DNA of 64,000 bases from CALZFJ01 sp964459845 (GCA_964459845.1 CAYWOC010000001.1:62001-126000), one strand, 5' to 3'; counted from the first letter of the stretch, positions 44,158-54,011 are shown. The notes: generated by a model not told the origin, from the letters alone. Translations and numbers: made by a program.

Positions 44158-45381
44158 ATGCAAGCAATAATTGTATTGACCACACCCGACCTCTATTATG
44201 TGGCGGTGTGCTTCGCGTTCATAATCACTGGGGTAATATGCAGCATCATCCGATGGACACACATGTGCCATCCCTACGACGAGCATGCCGACTATTTCTA
44301 TCCGGCGCGGAAGCAGATGTCGGCAATGTATGCCGGCGTGCTGCTGCAATTTCCCTACCTTATATATCCGCAAGACCCCGACACTTGGTTCTTCATACGC
44401 TCTTTCGGCATAATATACTATGGGCTGTGGATTTCGATGGTGTTCATGCGCTATTTCGACAGGAAAAAGCTGTATTACAGCAAGGCAGGACAGGTCATAA
44501 CCTACATATCAGTTATCTATATGGCATACATGTTCTGCATATCGTTAAAGCATTCCACGCAGATTACGGGCATCACATATATTATAATGTATTCAGCCAC
44601 GGTAGTCCTCGGAATGCTGCTGTGCCTGCTGTGTCTGAAGCAACTGCACTCGTTGCGCAAGAAAATTCAGAACTATCACTACAACAACTTCTCCAGCGAA
44701 GATGAGTTTCCCCACAAGTTTGCGGTGAAAGTCATATATATGCCGCTCGTATGGCTGCTGATAATGTGGATTGTGTTTTTCACCGGAAGCCGCACGGTGA
44801 AGTGCATTTTCGATGTGATAACTATAATTTGGATTATAGCCTTCCTCGTGATGATTCTGCATCCTCAACGCTCGCTCATCCCCACCGAGGGCGAGGAGAA
44901 AATCAAGCAGATAGTGAACGATGAGACAGAAAAAATCGTTGCCGAAAATCTCGAAATCGAAGAGGATGCCCCTATCGACACCGCCACTGCCGGCAATAGT
45001 GACGACAAAGGAGTCTCTTCCGCGGCAGATCACGCCAGCGAGGAGAATCTTGAAGCCATCGAGGCGATAAAGTCGGAAATAGAGTCCATCATCATCGGCA
45101 AAAAAAGATTCCTCGACACTCGATATAGCCTCGACGCACTCGCCGACGAGATAACATCATGCGGACGCACAAAGCTGTCGAAAATATGCGCCAAGCATAT
45201 GAATGGGTTCTACTACATTGTGAACCGTCCACGCGTGGAATATGCAGAAGAATACAAGCGGCAGCACCCCAATGCCACCAAGCAGGAGATTGCACTTGCA
45301 TCGGGGTTCACCTCACGCGACAACTACAAGCATGCCGTCGGTGTGGTTGAAAGAATCAACAAAAGCCGTGGCATTTCTTAA
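44158..45381 (+). CDS. Seven-helix membrane protein with AraC-like C-terminal HTH
   Basis: 407 residues from the ATG at 44158; an in-frame TTG 18 bases earlier is less likely. The first 235 residues hold about seven hydrophobic helices. A charged linker of about 75 residues (rich in Glu and Asp) follows, then a C-terminal domain that reads as a diverged AraC HTH: YSLDALADEITSCGRTKLSKICAKHMNGFYYIVNRPRVEYAEEY then ATKQEIALASGFTSRDNYKHAV. This layout, a multi-helix membrane sensor joined to a DNA-binding domain, is a known Bacteroidota one-component design. The signal and targets are unknown; korAB starts 491 bases downstream. Confidence 0.85.
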   Translation: MQAIIVLTTPDLYYVAVCFAFIITGVICSIIRWTHMCHPYDEHADYFYPARKQMSAMYAGVLLQFPYLIYPQDPDTWFFIRSFGIIYYGLWISMVFMRYFDRKKLYYSKAGQVITYISVIYMAYMFCISLKHSTQITGITYIIMYSATVVLGMLLCLLCLKQLHSLRKKIQNYHYNNFSSEDEFPHKFAVKVIYMPLVWLLIMWIVFFTGSRTVKCIFDVITIIWIIAFLVMILHPQRSLIPTEGEEKIKQIVNDETEKIVAENLEIEEDAPIDTATAGNSDDKGVSSAADHASEENLEAIEAIKSEIESIIIGKKRFLDTRYSLDALADEITSCGRTKLSKICAKHMNGFYYIVNRPRVEYAEEYKRQHPNATKQEIALASGFTSRDNYKHAVGVVERINKSRGIS

Positions 45382-45872
45382 AAACCACCCATTTTTAACT
45401 TCTTATAACACAAATCGTGCTGAAATCAGTGTTTTTGAACTGACGTTCTTGCATTTTGACGTTATTTTGCAGCGTGTTTAACTAAGAAACATTAAGCACC
45501 CCCACAACGCCAAAATTGCAAGTTTTTAGATATACACACCAAAAACCTTAACCTACCAGACCAAATAACAGACACACATTACCCCAAGGGGGAAGCCGCC
45601 CGCTTTGTAGCGATGCTGCTTCCCCATATTTATTTCAAGACACAACCTATGAAGACCGCACACCTCTAAAAAGCAAATTATCGGCAAATAGCACACAAAA
45701 TATAACAATCAAAGTTCTTACGACCGATTCTGGTTAAAAATGATTTCAAAAAAACGCTATTTTATTTTGTTTCTATTTTCGTTTGCACTATCTTTGCCCA
45801 CGACTTTAGAGATAATTTTCTAATGCCAACTATTTTAATACTCAGACATATAACATAATACACAGAATTAAT
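45382..45872. other. Intergenic region before korA
   Basis: No supported gene in 491 bases. It contains a hairpin at 45589-45625 (GGGGAAGC/GCTTCCCC enclosing CGCT-TTGT-AGCG), possibly the terminator of the membrane regulator, and the korA promoter at 45767-45796. Confidence 0.6.
45767..45796 (+). promoter_or_regulatory. Promoter of korAB
   Basis: TTG at 45767-45769 within TTTTG, 19-base spacer, TATCTTTG at 45789-45796. The korA ATG is 76 bases downstream. Confidence 0.65.
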
Positions 45873-47723
45873 ATGTTAGACAAAACTAATGTAAAGGTCC
45901 TCGACCGTGTAGTCATCCGCTTTTCGGGCGACTCGGGAGATGGAATGCAATTAGCGGGAAACATCTTCTCAAATGTGTCGGCAGGTGTCGGCAACCAGAT
46001 TTCTACTTTCCCCGACTATCCAGCCGAAGTAAGAGCTCCTCAAGGCACGCTAAGCGGCGTTTCGGGATTCCAAGTTCACATTGGTAAAGGTGTATATACG
46101 CCGGGCGACAAGGCTGATGTCCTTGTATCCATGAACCCTGCTGCCTTGAAGCAGAACGTCAAGTTCCTGAAAGACGGCGGTGTGGCTATCGTGGACATCG
46201 ACTCGTTCAAAAAATCCGACCTCGACAAAGCTCTTTACACCACCGACGAGCCTTATAAAGAGATTGGCTTGAAAGGTGAAGTCGTGGAAGTGCCTATGAC
46301 TTCAATGGTGAAAGCGGCACTCGCCGACAGCGGTCTCGACAACAAGAGCATAATGAAGTGCAAAAATATGTTTGCCCTCGGATTGGTCTGCTGGCTGTTT
46401 GACCGTCCTTTGGAAAGCGCGCTGCACTTGCTTCACAATAAATTCGCAAAGAAACCTGCAATCTATGAGGCAAACTCTAAGGTTATGCAGGCTGGTTATG
46501 ACTACGGCCACAACATCCATGCTTCTGTATCTACTTATCGCATTGAATCCGACTCTATCCGTCCGGGAAAATATACCGACGTGAACGGAAACACCGCCAC
46601 TGCTTGGGGTCTTATCATGGCATCCGAGAAAAGCGGCCGCCCATTGTTCCTCGGCAGCTACCCTATCACTCCTGCCACCGACATCCTTCATGAGCTTGCC
46701 AAGCGCAAAGACCTTGGCGTGAAAGCTTGCCAGATGGAGGACGAAATCGCTGGCGTATGCTCGGCTATCGGAGCTTCTTTTGCCGGCGACCTTGCCGTGA
46801 CAAGCACATCGGGTCCTGGTCTTGCATTGAAGTCGGAAGGTATAGGACTTGCCGTGATGGCTGAGCTTCCTCTTGTGGTAATCGACGTTCAGCGTGGAGG
46901 GCCATCTACCGGACTTCCTACAAAGACCGAGCAGACCGACCTTCGCCAAGCCCTATATGGACGCAACGGCGAATCTCCTCTTGCCGTGGTTGCAGCAGCA
47001 TCGCCTACCGACTGCTTCGACATGGCTTTCGAGGCTGCACGCATAGCTCTTGAACACATGACTCCAGTAATCCTTCTCACCGACGGATTCATAGCAAACG
47101 GATCTTCGGCTTGGCGCATTCCTGAATACGACGAGTATCCAGCCATCAAGCCTCCTTTCGTAAAGCCCGAAATGCTTGAGCAAGGATGGCGGCCTTATAT
47201 GCGCAACGAGGATAACAAGGTGCGCTATTGGGCTATCCCAGGCACTCCGGGATTTGGTCACCGTCTTGGCGGCCTTGAAAAGGATTACAACACAAGCGCA
47301 ATATCTACCGACCCTGCTAACCACGCTAAAATGGTGGCTGCACGTCAGGAGAAAATCGACCGCATAGCCGACAACATCCCGGCTCTTGAAGTTCAAGGCG
47401 ACCCGGATGCCGACACTCTGCTTATCGGCTGGGGCGGAACCTACGGACACCTTTACACTGCCGTCAATGAGATGAACGCAGCAGGCAAGCGCGTGGCATT
47501 CGCCCACTTCCGCTACATCTGCCCGCTACCTAAGAACACAAGCGAGGTTATCGCCCGCTACAAGAATGTGGTTGTGGCAGAACTTAACAACGGACAGTTT
47601 GCCGATTATCTGCAAGCCAAGAACCCGATGAAGCTGATTCACCGCATCAACAAGGTTCAAGGTCAGCCGTTCTTAGTGAAAGAAATCATAGATGGTGTAA
47701 CTAAAATTATGGAGGGTAAATAA
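45873..47723 (+). CDS. korA: 2-oxoacid:ferredoxin oxidoreductase, alpha subunit (gamma-alpha fusion)
   Basis: 616 residues. The N-terminal 190 or so form the gamma domain (RFSGDSGDGMQLAGNIFSN...FPDYPAEVRAPQGTLSGVSGFQVHIG) and the rest the pyrimidine-binding alpha domain (GSYPITPATDILHELAKRK, QMEDEIAGVCSAIGASFAGDLAVTSTSGPG, VIDVQRGGPSTGLPTKTEQTDL). This fused form is typical of 2-oxoglutarate:ferredoxin oxidoreductase, which links 2-oxoglutarate and succinyl-CoA with ferredoxin in anaerobes. korB starts two bases after the stop codon. Confidence 0.94.
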   Translation: MLDKTNVKVLDRVVIRFSGDSGDGMQLAGNIFSNVSAGVGNQISTFPDYPAEVRAPQGTLSGVSGFQVHIGKGVYTPGDKADVLVSMNPAALKQNVKFLKDGGVAIVDIDSFKKSDLDKALYTTDEPYKEIGLKGEVVEVPMTSMVKAALADSGLDNKSIMKCKNMFALGLVCWLFDRPLESALHLLHNKFAKKPAIYEANSKVMQAGYDYGHNIHASVSTYRIESDSIRPGKYTDVNGNTATAWGLIMASEKSGRPLFLGSYPITPATDILHELAKRKDLGVKACQMEDEIAGVCSAIGASFAGDLAVTSTSGPGLALKSEGIGLAVMAELPLVVIDVQRGGPSTGLPTKTEQTDLRQALYGRNGESPLAVVAAASPTDCFDMAFEAARIALEHMTPVILLTDGFIANGSSAWRIPEYDEYPAIKPPFVKPEMLEQGWRPYMRNEDNKVRYWAIPGTPGFGHRLGGLEKDYNTSAISTDPANHAKMVAARQEKIDRIADNIPALEVQGDPDADTLLIGWGGTYGHLYTAVNEMNAAGKRVAFAHFRYICPLPKNTSEVIARYKNVVVAELNNGQFADYLQAKNPMKLIHRINKVQGQPFLVKEIIDGVTKIMEGK

Positions 47724-47725
47724 TC

Positions 47726-48739
47726 ATGGAAGAGAACAAATATACAGCAGCCGACTATAAGAGCGACCAATATGTGCGTTGGTGTCCAGGTTGTGGCGAC
47801 CACGCCATCCTTAATGTGCTGCACAAATCAATGGCAGAACTTGGAGTTGCTCCCTACGACACAGCAGTGATTTCCGGCATCGGATGCAGCTCTCGCCTGC
47901 CTTATTATATGAACACCTACGGTTTCCACACAATCCACGGACGTGGAGGAGCTGTGGCTACCGGCTTCAAGGTGGCCAACCCTAAGATGACCGTTTGGCA
48001 GATTGCCGGCGACGGCGACGGTCTTGCAATCGGCGGAAACCACTTCATCCACGAAGTGCGCCGCAATGTGGACCTTAACCTGCTTCTTCTCAACAACAAA
48101 ATTTACGGATTGACAAAGGGTCAATACTCGCCTACGAGCGACCGCGGATTCGTCAGCAAATCGTCGCCATACGGAACCACCGAAGACCCGTTTATCCCGG
48201 CTGAGCTCGTATTCGGCGCACGCGGCACATTCTTTGCCCGCAGCATCGATGTAGAGCTTAAGATTTCTCAGGAAGTGATGGTGGCGGCAGCTCGCCACAA
48301 GGGACTTTCTGTTGTGGAAATGCTGCAAAACTGCGTGATTTTCAACAATGGAATACACAACTTCATCACCGACCGCGAGACTCGTCCCGACCGCACTATC
48401 CACTTGGTTCACGGAGAAAAGATGATTTTCGGCAAGGAAAAGAACAAGGGTATAGTGCAAGACGGATTCGGGCTGAAAGCAGTGACCATTGGTGAAGACG
48501 GATACACTATCGACGATGTTCTCGTTCACGACGCTCATTGCCAATCAAACTTCCTGCACCAGCAGCTCGCAATGATGGACGGTCACGACCTTCCGCTTGC
48601 CATCGGCGTAATACGCGATGTCGAGGCTCTCACCTACAACGACGAAGTAGATAAGCAAGTTGCCGACGTGCGTGCAAAGAAAGGCTTCTCTTGCCTTCGC
48701 GACATGTTGCTCGCCGGTGAAACTTGGGAAGTGAAATAA
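47726..48739 (+). CDS. korB: 2-oxoacid:ferredoxin oxidoreductase, beta subunit
   Basis: 337 residues carrying the thiamine diphosphate site GDGDGLAIGGNHFIHEVRRNVDLNLLLLNN and the Cys residues for one [4Fe-4S] cluster (RWCPGCGDH, GIGCSSRL and a later EMLQNCVIF). It forms the catalytic complex with KorA. The two-base spacing to korA indicates coupled translation; a terminator follows at 48802. Confidence 0.95.
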   Translation: MEENKYTAADYKSDQYVRWCPGCGDHAILNVLHKSMAELGVAPYDTAVISGIGCSSRLPYYMNTYGFHTIHGRGGAVATGFKVANPKMTVWQIAGDGDGLAIGGNHFIHEVRRNVDLNLLLLNNKIYGLTKGQYSPTSDRGFVSKSSPYGTTEDPFIPAELVFGARGTFFARSIDVELKISQEVMVAAARHKGLSVVEMLQNCVIFNNGIHNFITDRETRPDRTIHLVHGEKMIFGKEKNKGIVQDGFGLKAVTIGEDGYTIDDVLVHDAHCQSNFLHQQLAMMDGHDLPLAIGVIRDVEALTYNDEVDKQVADVRAKKGFSCLRDMLLAGETWEVK

Positions 48740-48801
48740 GATACTCGCTGAAGCCGTGCGGCAACTGCCGCATAGCCATAAGCCCTAAATATTTTTTTGG
48801 A

Positions 48802-48843
48802 AAGAGGATGCATCTGAAGCCTGACGCTTTGATGCACCCTCTT
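48802..48843 (+). terminator. Terminator of korAB
   Basis: AAGAGGATGCATC (48802-48814) and GATGCACCCTCTT (48831-48843) form a long stem with a small internal mismatch; TTCTCTC follows. Confidence 0.75.
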
Positions 48844-49035
48844 TTCTCTCTTCATATAGGATGCCACAGTTTCGTGGCAATTAAATATGTGCATTTTGCT
48901 ATAATCAGTACATAGGGAAGACGGTTTTAGCCAGTTGTTAAGCATTATTAACAGCGCGACAGGCTGTATTCAGCAACAAATTGATACCTTTGTTATAATA
49001 AATGAGAAACTTAAATACCACAAAACGAACTTGAC

Positions 49036-50214
49036 ATGAAATACAATTTCGACAAAATCATCGACCGACACGGCAGCTCATCGGTGAAAGTTGATGCTCT
49101 TGATAAATTCTTCGGGAGAGATGACCTGACTGCCCTCTGGGTTGCTGATATGGACTTTGAGGTATGCCCAGAAATCACTGCCGCATTGCGCCAGCGCATC
49201 GACCACAAGATTTATGGCTATGCCTGTCCGAGCGACGACTATTGGCAATCGATTATCGACTGGCAACGGAATATGCACAACTTCGTTTTCACCAAAGAAG
49301 AACTGTGCTACGTTCCCGGTGTGGTCAAAGGCATCGCTTTCGCAATCAACCACTTCACCGACAAAGGCGACAAAGTGGTGATTCAAGAGCCTGTGTATCA
49401 TCCATTCCGCGCAGTCACAGAGGGTAATGGCAGGATTATTGTCAATAATCCGCTAATATCCGATGAAGGCTTCTACCGCATGGATCTCGAAGGTCTTGAG
49501 CGAATATTTGCCACCGAGCATCCGAAAATGATGATTTTGTGTAATCCGCACAACCCCATAGGCATAACATGGAGCCGCGAGGTGCTTGCGAAAGTCGCCA
49601 AGCTCGCCAGGGCGCACAACGTCATCGTGGTGAGCGACGAGATACATGGCGACCTCGGCATTTTCGGCAATGAACATATCCCGTTCGCGAGCGTGAGCGA
49701 CGACGCGGCAGCCGTTGCTGTGACATTCGGCGCACCGTCGAAGACATTCAATATTCCGGGACTTGTCAGCTCATGGTGCGTCATAAAGAATCCCGAGCTT
49801 CGCAGCAGCTTCTTCTCATGGCTCGAAGCCAACGAGTTCTGCGACCCGACATTTGTTGCCACAATCGCCACTGAGACTGCCTACAAATGCGGCAGCGAGT
49901 GGCTCGACCAAGCGAAGTCTTACATCGAGGGCAACATCATCGCAGTGGAGGAATATTGCGCAAAGAATATGCCTATGATTAGACCTGTGCGCCCTGAGGC
50001 TTCATTTCTCGTGTGGCTCGACTGCTCGGCTCTCTCGCTCTCTCACGATGAGCTTATCCGCCTTTTCGTGGATAAGGCTCACCTCGCGCTCAACGATGGA
50101 ACCATGTTCGGCAAAGGCGGAGAAAACCATATGCGCCTCAACGTGGCATCTCCGCGCTCAGTGCTGCTGAAGTCGCTCGATGCGCTGCGTGCAGCCATCT
50201 CCGAATCAAAATAA
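49036..50214 (+). CDS. MalY/PatB-type cystathionine beta-lyase (PLP C-S lyase)
   Basis: 392 residues. The start NFDKIIDRHGSSSVKVD, ALWVADMDFEVCPEI, GYACPSDDYWQSIIDWQ, CNPHNPIGITWS, VSDEIHGDLG and the PLP-lysine block GAPSKTFNIPGL define the MalY/PatB branch of fold type I enzymes. They cleave C-S bonds in cystathionine or Cys conjugates, giving pyruvate, ammonia and a thiol. A -7-like TACCTTTG is at 48985-48992. It is monocistronic, with a strong terminator downstream. Confidence 0.93.
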   Translation: MKYNFDKIIDRHGSSSVKVDALDKFFGRDDLTALWVADMDFEVCPEITAALRQRIDHKIYGYACPSDDYWQSIIDWQRNMHNFVFTKEELCYVPGVVKGIAFAINHFTDKGDKVVIQEPVYHPFRAVTEGNGRIIVNNPLISDEGFYRMDLEGLERIFATEHPKMMILCNPHNPIGITWSREVLAKVAKLARAHNVIVVSDEIHGDLGIFGNEHIPFASVSDDAAAVAVTFGAPSKTFNIPGLVSSWCVIKNPELRSSFFSWLEANEFCDPTFVATIATETAYKCGSEWLDQAKSYIEGNIIAVEEYCAKNMPMIRPVRPEASFLVWLDCSALSLSHDELIRLFVDKAHLALNDGTMFGKGGENHMRLNVASPRSVLLKSLDALRAAISESK

Positions 50215-50248
50215 ACGGCAAACGTCCTCCACTTTCAAAATGCATATA

Positions 50249-50297
50249 AGTGCAGCTGCTCGTGGCGCATAGGCCACAAGCAGCTGCACTGTTTTTT
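50249..50297 (+). terminator. Terminator of the C-S lyase gene
   Basis: AGTGCAGCTGCTcGTGG (from 50249) pairs with CCACaAGCAGCTGCACT (ending 50290), then TGTTTTTT. Very stable stem with a perfect T-run. Confidence 0.92.
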
Positions 50298-50345
50298 CTC
50301 GGAATTTAATTCATAACGCACTATAAATTATTCATTTATATTTAT

Positions 50346-50353
50346 TATATTTG
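50346..50353 (+). promoter_or_regulatory. Candidate -7 box of the second DUF4143 ATPase gene
   Basis: TATATTTG fits TAnnTTTG and sits just 3 bases before the palindromic repeat at 50357. A matching -33 TTG was not found. Confidence 0.5.
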
Positions 50354-50354
50354 C

Positions 50355-50386
50355 ACTGCGTAAATTTACGCACTCCACTGCGTAAA
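50355..50386. repeat. Perfect 16-base palindrome plus a third half-site at the ATPase promoter
   Basis: TGCGTAAATTTACGCA (50357-50372) is a perfect palindrome. The decamer ACTGCGTAAA occurs at its left half (50355-50364) and again at 50377-50386, 22 bases on, about two helical turns. It lies between the -7 box and the start codon at 50397, an operator position. Confidence 0.85.
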
Positions 50387-50396
50387 ATGTAAGATT

Positions 50397-51581
50397 ATGT
50401 ATAAACGACCTGAATACAAGATAATTAAGAGCCGTCTCGAAGAGCCGCGCCGCTTCATCCAAGTGGTGATGGGAGCCCGCCAAGTGGGCAAATCCACTGT
50501 TGTGAAACAAGTGCTTAAAGACATAAGCATCCCCTACCATCTCTTTTCTGCCGATAACGTTCCTGCTTCAAGCAGCTCGTGGATTTCCGACACATGGGCT
50601 GCTGTACGCAGCCTGAAAAATATTAACCGATGGGAAGAAACCATAATCGTCATCGACGAAATTCAGAAAATAGCAAATTGGAGCGAAGTTGTAAAAAAGG
50701 AATGGGACAGCGACACATTCAACGATTGCAACATCAAGGTGTTACTCTTAGGCAGTAGTCGTGTAATGCTTGAAAAAGGTCTATCTGAATCGCTGGCGGG
50801 ACGTTTTGAGGAGATACGCATGAGCCATTGGAGCTATAGAGAAATGAAAGAATGCTTCGGCTTCTCTCTTGAGCAATATCTGTTTTATGGAGGCTATCCT
50901 GGAGCCGCTACGCTCATAAGCGACCTCGACCGCTTCCAGCAGTACATTCAAGCTTCAATCGTAGAAGCCACAATCAATAAAGACATCTTGATGGATACTC
51001 CCATCAGCAAGCCCGCACTGCTACGCCAAACATTCGAACTCGGCTCTGCCTACTCGGGGCAATTGCTGTCGCTCAACAAAATGCTTGGTACACTTCAAGA
51101 TGCAGGCAACACAGCAACACTGGCTGGCTACATCAACCTCCTCGATGAAAGTGGATTGCTATGCGGACTGCAAAAGTTCAGCATCGATATGGCAAGGCGG
51201 AAAGCCAGCATTCCTAAATTCCAGGTCTATAACAATGCCCTAAAAGTTTTATACTCTCCGCTCACACTACAGCAAGCCGTAGCCAACCGCAAAGAATGGG
51301 GACACATATTCGAATCTGGAATCGGCGCATACATCGTAAGCAAGGCTTTCACTTGCCGATTCAATGTGTATTACTGGCGTGAGCGGAACGATGAAGTAGA
51401 TTTCATCTTGTGCAAAAAAGGCAGTGTAGTGGCTGTTGAAATCAAAAGCAACACAGAAAAAAGGACCGACGGACTGGATAAATTCAAGCGACTGTTCAAG
51501 CCTAAGGCTTCGTTTATTGTTGGCGATGGAGGCATAAGTGCTGAAGATTTTCTAACGACCGATATCTCAAATATTTTTTAG
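50397..51581 (+). CDS. AAA ATPase with DUF4143 domain
   Basis: 394 residues; a second member of the family seen at 3911-5251 but clearly diverged from it. Walker A GARQVGKS (26-33), Walker B TIIVIDEIQKIANWS, sensor LLLGSSRVML. The C-terminal DUF4143 domain ends with a nuclease-like EVDFILCKKGSVVAVEIKSN pattern. It is a standalone gene with an operator-like palindrome in its promoter. Function unknown. Confidence 0.9.
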   Translation: MYKRPEYKIIKSRLEEPRRFIQVVMGARQVGKSTVVKQVLKDISIPYHLFSADNVPASSSSWISDTWAAVRSLKNINRWEETIIVIDEIQKIANWSEVVKKEWDSDTFNDCNIKVLLLGSSRVMLEKGLSESLAGRFEEIRMSHWSYREMKECFGFSLEQYLFYGGYPGAATLISDLDRFQQYIQASIVEATINKDILMDTPISKPALLRQTFELGSAYSGQLLSLNKMLGTLQDAGNTATLAGYINLLDESGLLCGLQKFSIDMARRKASIPKFQVYNNALKVLYSPLTLQQAVANRKEWGHIFESGIGAYIVSKAFTCRFNVYYWRERNDEVDFILCKKGSVVAVEIKSNTEKRTDGLDKFKRLFKPKASFIVGDGGISAEDFLTTDISNIF

Positions 51582-51650
51582 CAAGCCTAAATCAATCTTC
51601 CAGATGTTGCATACACGATAAACCAAAATCCTCATCTTAATTTTAGGAAC

Positions 51651-51700
51651 AAACAGGCGGAACGGGCATCACTCTATGTGCGGTGATGCCCGCTCCTGTT
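51651..51700. terminator. Terminator hairpin after the ATPase gene
   Basis: AACAGGCGGAACGGGCATCAC pairs with GTGATGCCCGCTCCTGTT, leaving a 10-base loop and a small internal asymmetry. It lies between the convergent ATPase gene and the small membrane protein gene. Confidence 0.75.
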
Positions 51701-51729
51701 CTATCGGTCATGATTAAACATACATCGCC

Positions 51730-52098
51730 TTAGTTGCAAAACGCTAAAAACGAAAACGCTGATACCACAGCTAATATACCAAGAGTCATCTCCATTTTTA
51801 TCCGCTTATAATCAGTGTTCCTCACATTGACCAACGTGTATGTGCAACTTGCCACAGATGCCAATCCAAGGATGCCAATAATAGCAGTCTCCACCGACCC
51901 CATATTCCCATAGCATGCAACGATTGCTGTCGAAAAGCACATCAACAAGCCTATTGATATAAAATATTTTATCAAGACACTCTTTGGAAACTTGAAAATG
52001 GGATTTTTCACTACAAAACTAAAAACCACCAATGCCCCCAACGAAAGTGTTATCAATATTCCAAATACTATCAAAATCGTAAATTTAATATTTTCCAT
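51730..52098 (-). CDS. Small membrane protein of unknown function
   Basis: 122 residues with four hydrophobic helices (about 5-30, 45-65, 70-90, 102-120) and little else; I do not recognise it. A -7-like TATCTTTG lies on the minus strand at 52204-52197, about 100 bases upstream, with CAA (TTG) 18 bases further. It is flanked by the DUF4143 ATPase terminator and a long AT-rich gap. Confidence 0.7.
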   Translation of the reverse strand: MENIKFTILIVFGILITLSLGALVVFSFVVKNPIFKFPKSVLIKYFISIGLLMCFSTAIVACYGNMGSVETAIIGILGLASVASCTYTLVNVRNTDYKRIKMEMTLGILAVVSAFSFLAFCN

Positions 52099-52655
52099 GT
52101 CTCTCTTTGTCTTGTTTTTTTAAATTTGCGCCTACTTTTCCGCATCGGCATTCGCTTACAATCGATGTAATGGTATGTTTTTAGATATATCTGATGCAAA
52201 GATAACGATTTATTATTATTTTCAAAGAATTTGTTGCACTTTTTTTATTTTTTGCAGTTTTTCCTTTCAAAACAAATTAAAAGCTCATTAAAAACATTAG
52301 AATTGAAATAAATTTGCAAAGTGACACTGCAAAATCTGCCGCATCGGTTACCATGATTTATGCACTTGTATTTTCAGCCAATACGACATCAATCTAATTT
52401 TGCCTAAATCGGGTGATTCACGCCTTAACTCCTGATTTTCATTTTAACATTGTTATTTTTGAATTGTTAAATGTCTTGTCGTAATATCTGCATTTTCAGA
52501 ATATTAGAACAGATTTTCCGAAAAATAGCATAGGTTAATATTCACTAAGTATTATTAAGCGATGATGGCTAAACGAATAATACTCACTACTTTTGCCACT
52601 GTTATATAAACGAATATCATCCAGAAATTAAAAATTACTATATATTTTTTACAAA
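52099..52655. other. AT-rich gap upstream of the FadL-like gene
   Basis: No supported gene in 557 bases. It holds the -7-like box for the small membrane protein (52197-52204, minus) and a plus-strand TAAATTTG (52309-52316) without a -33 partner. If the latter is used, the porin gene has a leader of about 330 bases. No riboswitch was recognised. Confidence 0.55.
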
Positions 52656-53999
52656 ATGAAGAAATTTTCATTAATGCTCGGTGTACTCGCCATCGCAATA
52701 TCGGCAAATGCCGAAGGTTATCAGGTGAACACGCAGAGCGCACGCCAAATCGGCATGGGACATGTCGGTAGCGCACTGAAACTCGGTGCTGAAAGTCAAT
52801 ATTTCAATCCTGCCGGAATGGGATTCATGAACAAGACCATCGATATTTCGGCTGGCGTAACCGCCACCGCACCCTATGCTACGGCTGAAACTGCCGACGG
52901 AAAAGTGTGGGAAACCGACAACAAGGTCAGCACTCCGCTATTTGTATATGCCGCTTTCAGCGTATATGACAACTTGAAGGTGGGTGTCTCGTTCACTTCA
53001 CCATATGGCAGCTGCATCAACTGGACCGACGACTGGCCAGGCGCAGTGCTTTCACAGAGTGTGAAGCTAAGCACATTCACCGTGCAGCCCACAGTGGCTT
53101 GGCGCATAATCGACCGCCTGTCGGTGGGTGCCGGGCTTATGGTATCGTGGGGCTCGGTGGATTTGAACAAGGGACTGGTAAACGGCTCGTCGCTCGACCT
53201 GCTGCTCAAAGCATCGGGACAGCAATACCAGTTTGGCACCACCACTCCTGCATCGGTGAACCTGAAAGGAACAGCAAACGTGGCTGTGGGCTTCAATGTT
53301 GGCGCAATGCTCGACATCACCAAGCAGCTCACCGTGGGCGTGTCATATCGCACTAAGATGATGATGAAGGTGAAAGCCGGCGATGCCAAGGTGTCATACG
53401 CCAACGAGCTTGCCGCCCAGATGCTGGAAAGCAAAATCGGGCTTATCAACTCAGCAAACTTCAAGGCCGAGATGCCTATGCCCTACACGCTGACCCTCGG
53501 CGCAAGCTATAAGTTCTCCAAGAAGTTCTTTATGGCTTTCGACGCACAGCTCACAGGATGGAAGGCTTATAAAGATCTCGACATCGAGTTCCTCAACGAG
53601 AAGCTCGCTCCGTTCAACCAACATCTCGAAAAGAACTACCACAACTCGTGGGCATTCCGCCTCGGCGCACAATATGCGGTGACAAACCGCCTCGACGTGC
53701 GTGCCGGACTATCTTACGACTGCACGCCGGTGGACGACAACTACTACAACCCCGAAACTCCGGGAAAGGACAAAGTGTCGCCTTCGGTGGGACTGTCGTT
53801 CCGCCCCGTAAAGAACATCAGCATCGACGTGGCTTGTGCCTATGTCACAAACGTGGGCGGAGGCAACAAGTCCTACACCTACGAAGACTTGATATTCAAG
53901 AGCTACCCGCAACTGGGACAATCTGCCGAACAGACGTTCACCGCAAAATACAGCCCCTCGGCTTGGTGTCCGTCTATCGGAATAGGATATTCATTTTAG
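52656..53999 (+). CDS. OmpP1/FadL/TodX family outer-membrane transporter
   Basis: 447 residues with signal peptide MKKFSLMLGVLAIAISANA. The mature start EGYQVNTQSARQIGMGHVGSALKLGAESQYFNPAGM is the FadL hatch signature, and barrel strands run to the terminal Phe (GIGYSF). FadL proteins carry long-chain fatty acids or other hydrophobic compounds across the outer membrane without energy coupling. The gene is single, with two hairpins downstream. Confidence 0.93.
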   Translation: MKKFSLMLGVLAIAISANAEGYQVNTQSARQIGMGHVGSALKLGAESQYFNPAGMGFMNKTIDISAGVTATAPYATAETADGKVWETDNKVSTPLFVYAAFSVYDNLKVGVSFTSPYGSCINWTDDWPGAVLSQSVKLSTFTVQPTVAWRIIDRLSVGAGLMVSWGSVDLNKGLVNGSSLDLLLKASGQQYQFGTTTPASVNLKGTANVAVGFNVGAMLDITKQLTVGVSYRTKMMMKVKAGDAKVSYANELAAQMLESKIGLINSANFKAEMPMPYTLTLGASYKFSKKFFMAFDAQLTGWKAYKDLDIEFLNEKLAPFNQHLEKNYHNSWAFRLGAQYAVTNRLDVRAGLSYDCTPVDDNYYNPETPGKDKVSPSVGLSFRPVKNISIDVACAYVTNVGGGNKSYTYEDLIFKSYPQLGQSAEQTFTAKYSPSAWCPSIGIGYSF

Positions 54000-54011
54000 T
54001 CAGAAATACAG

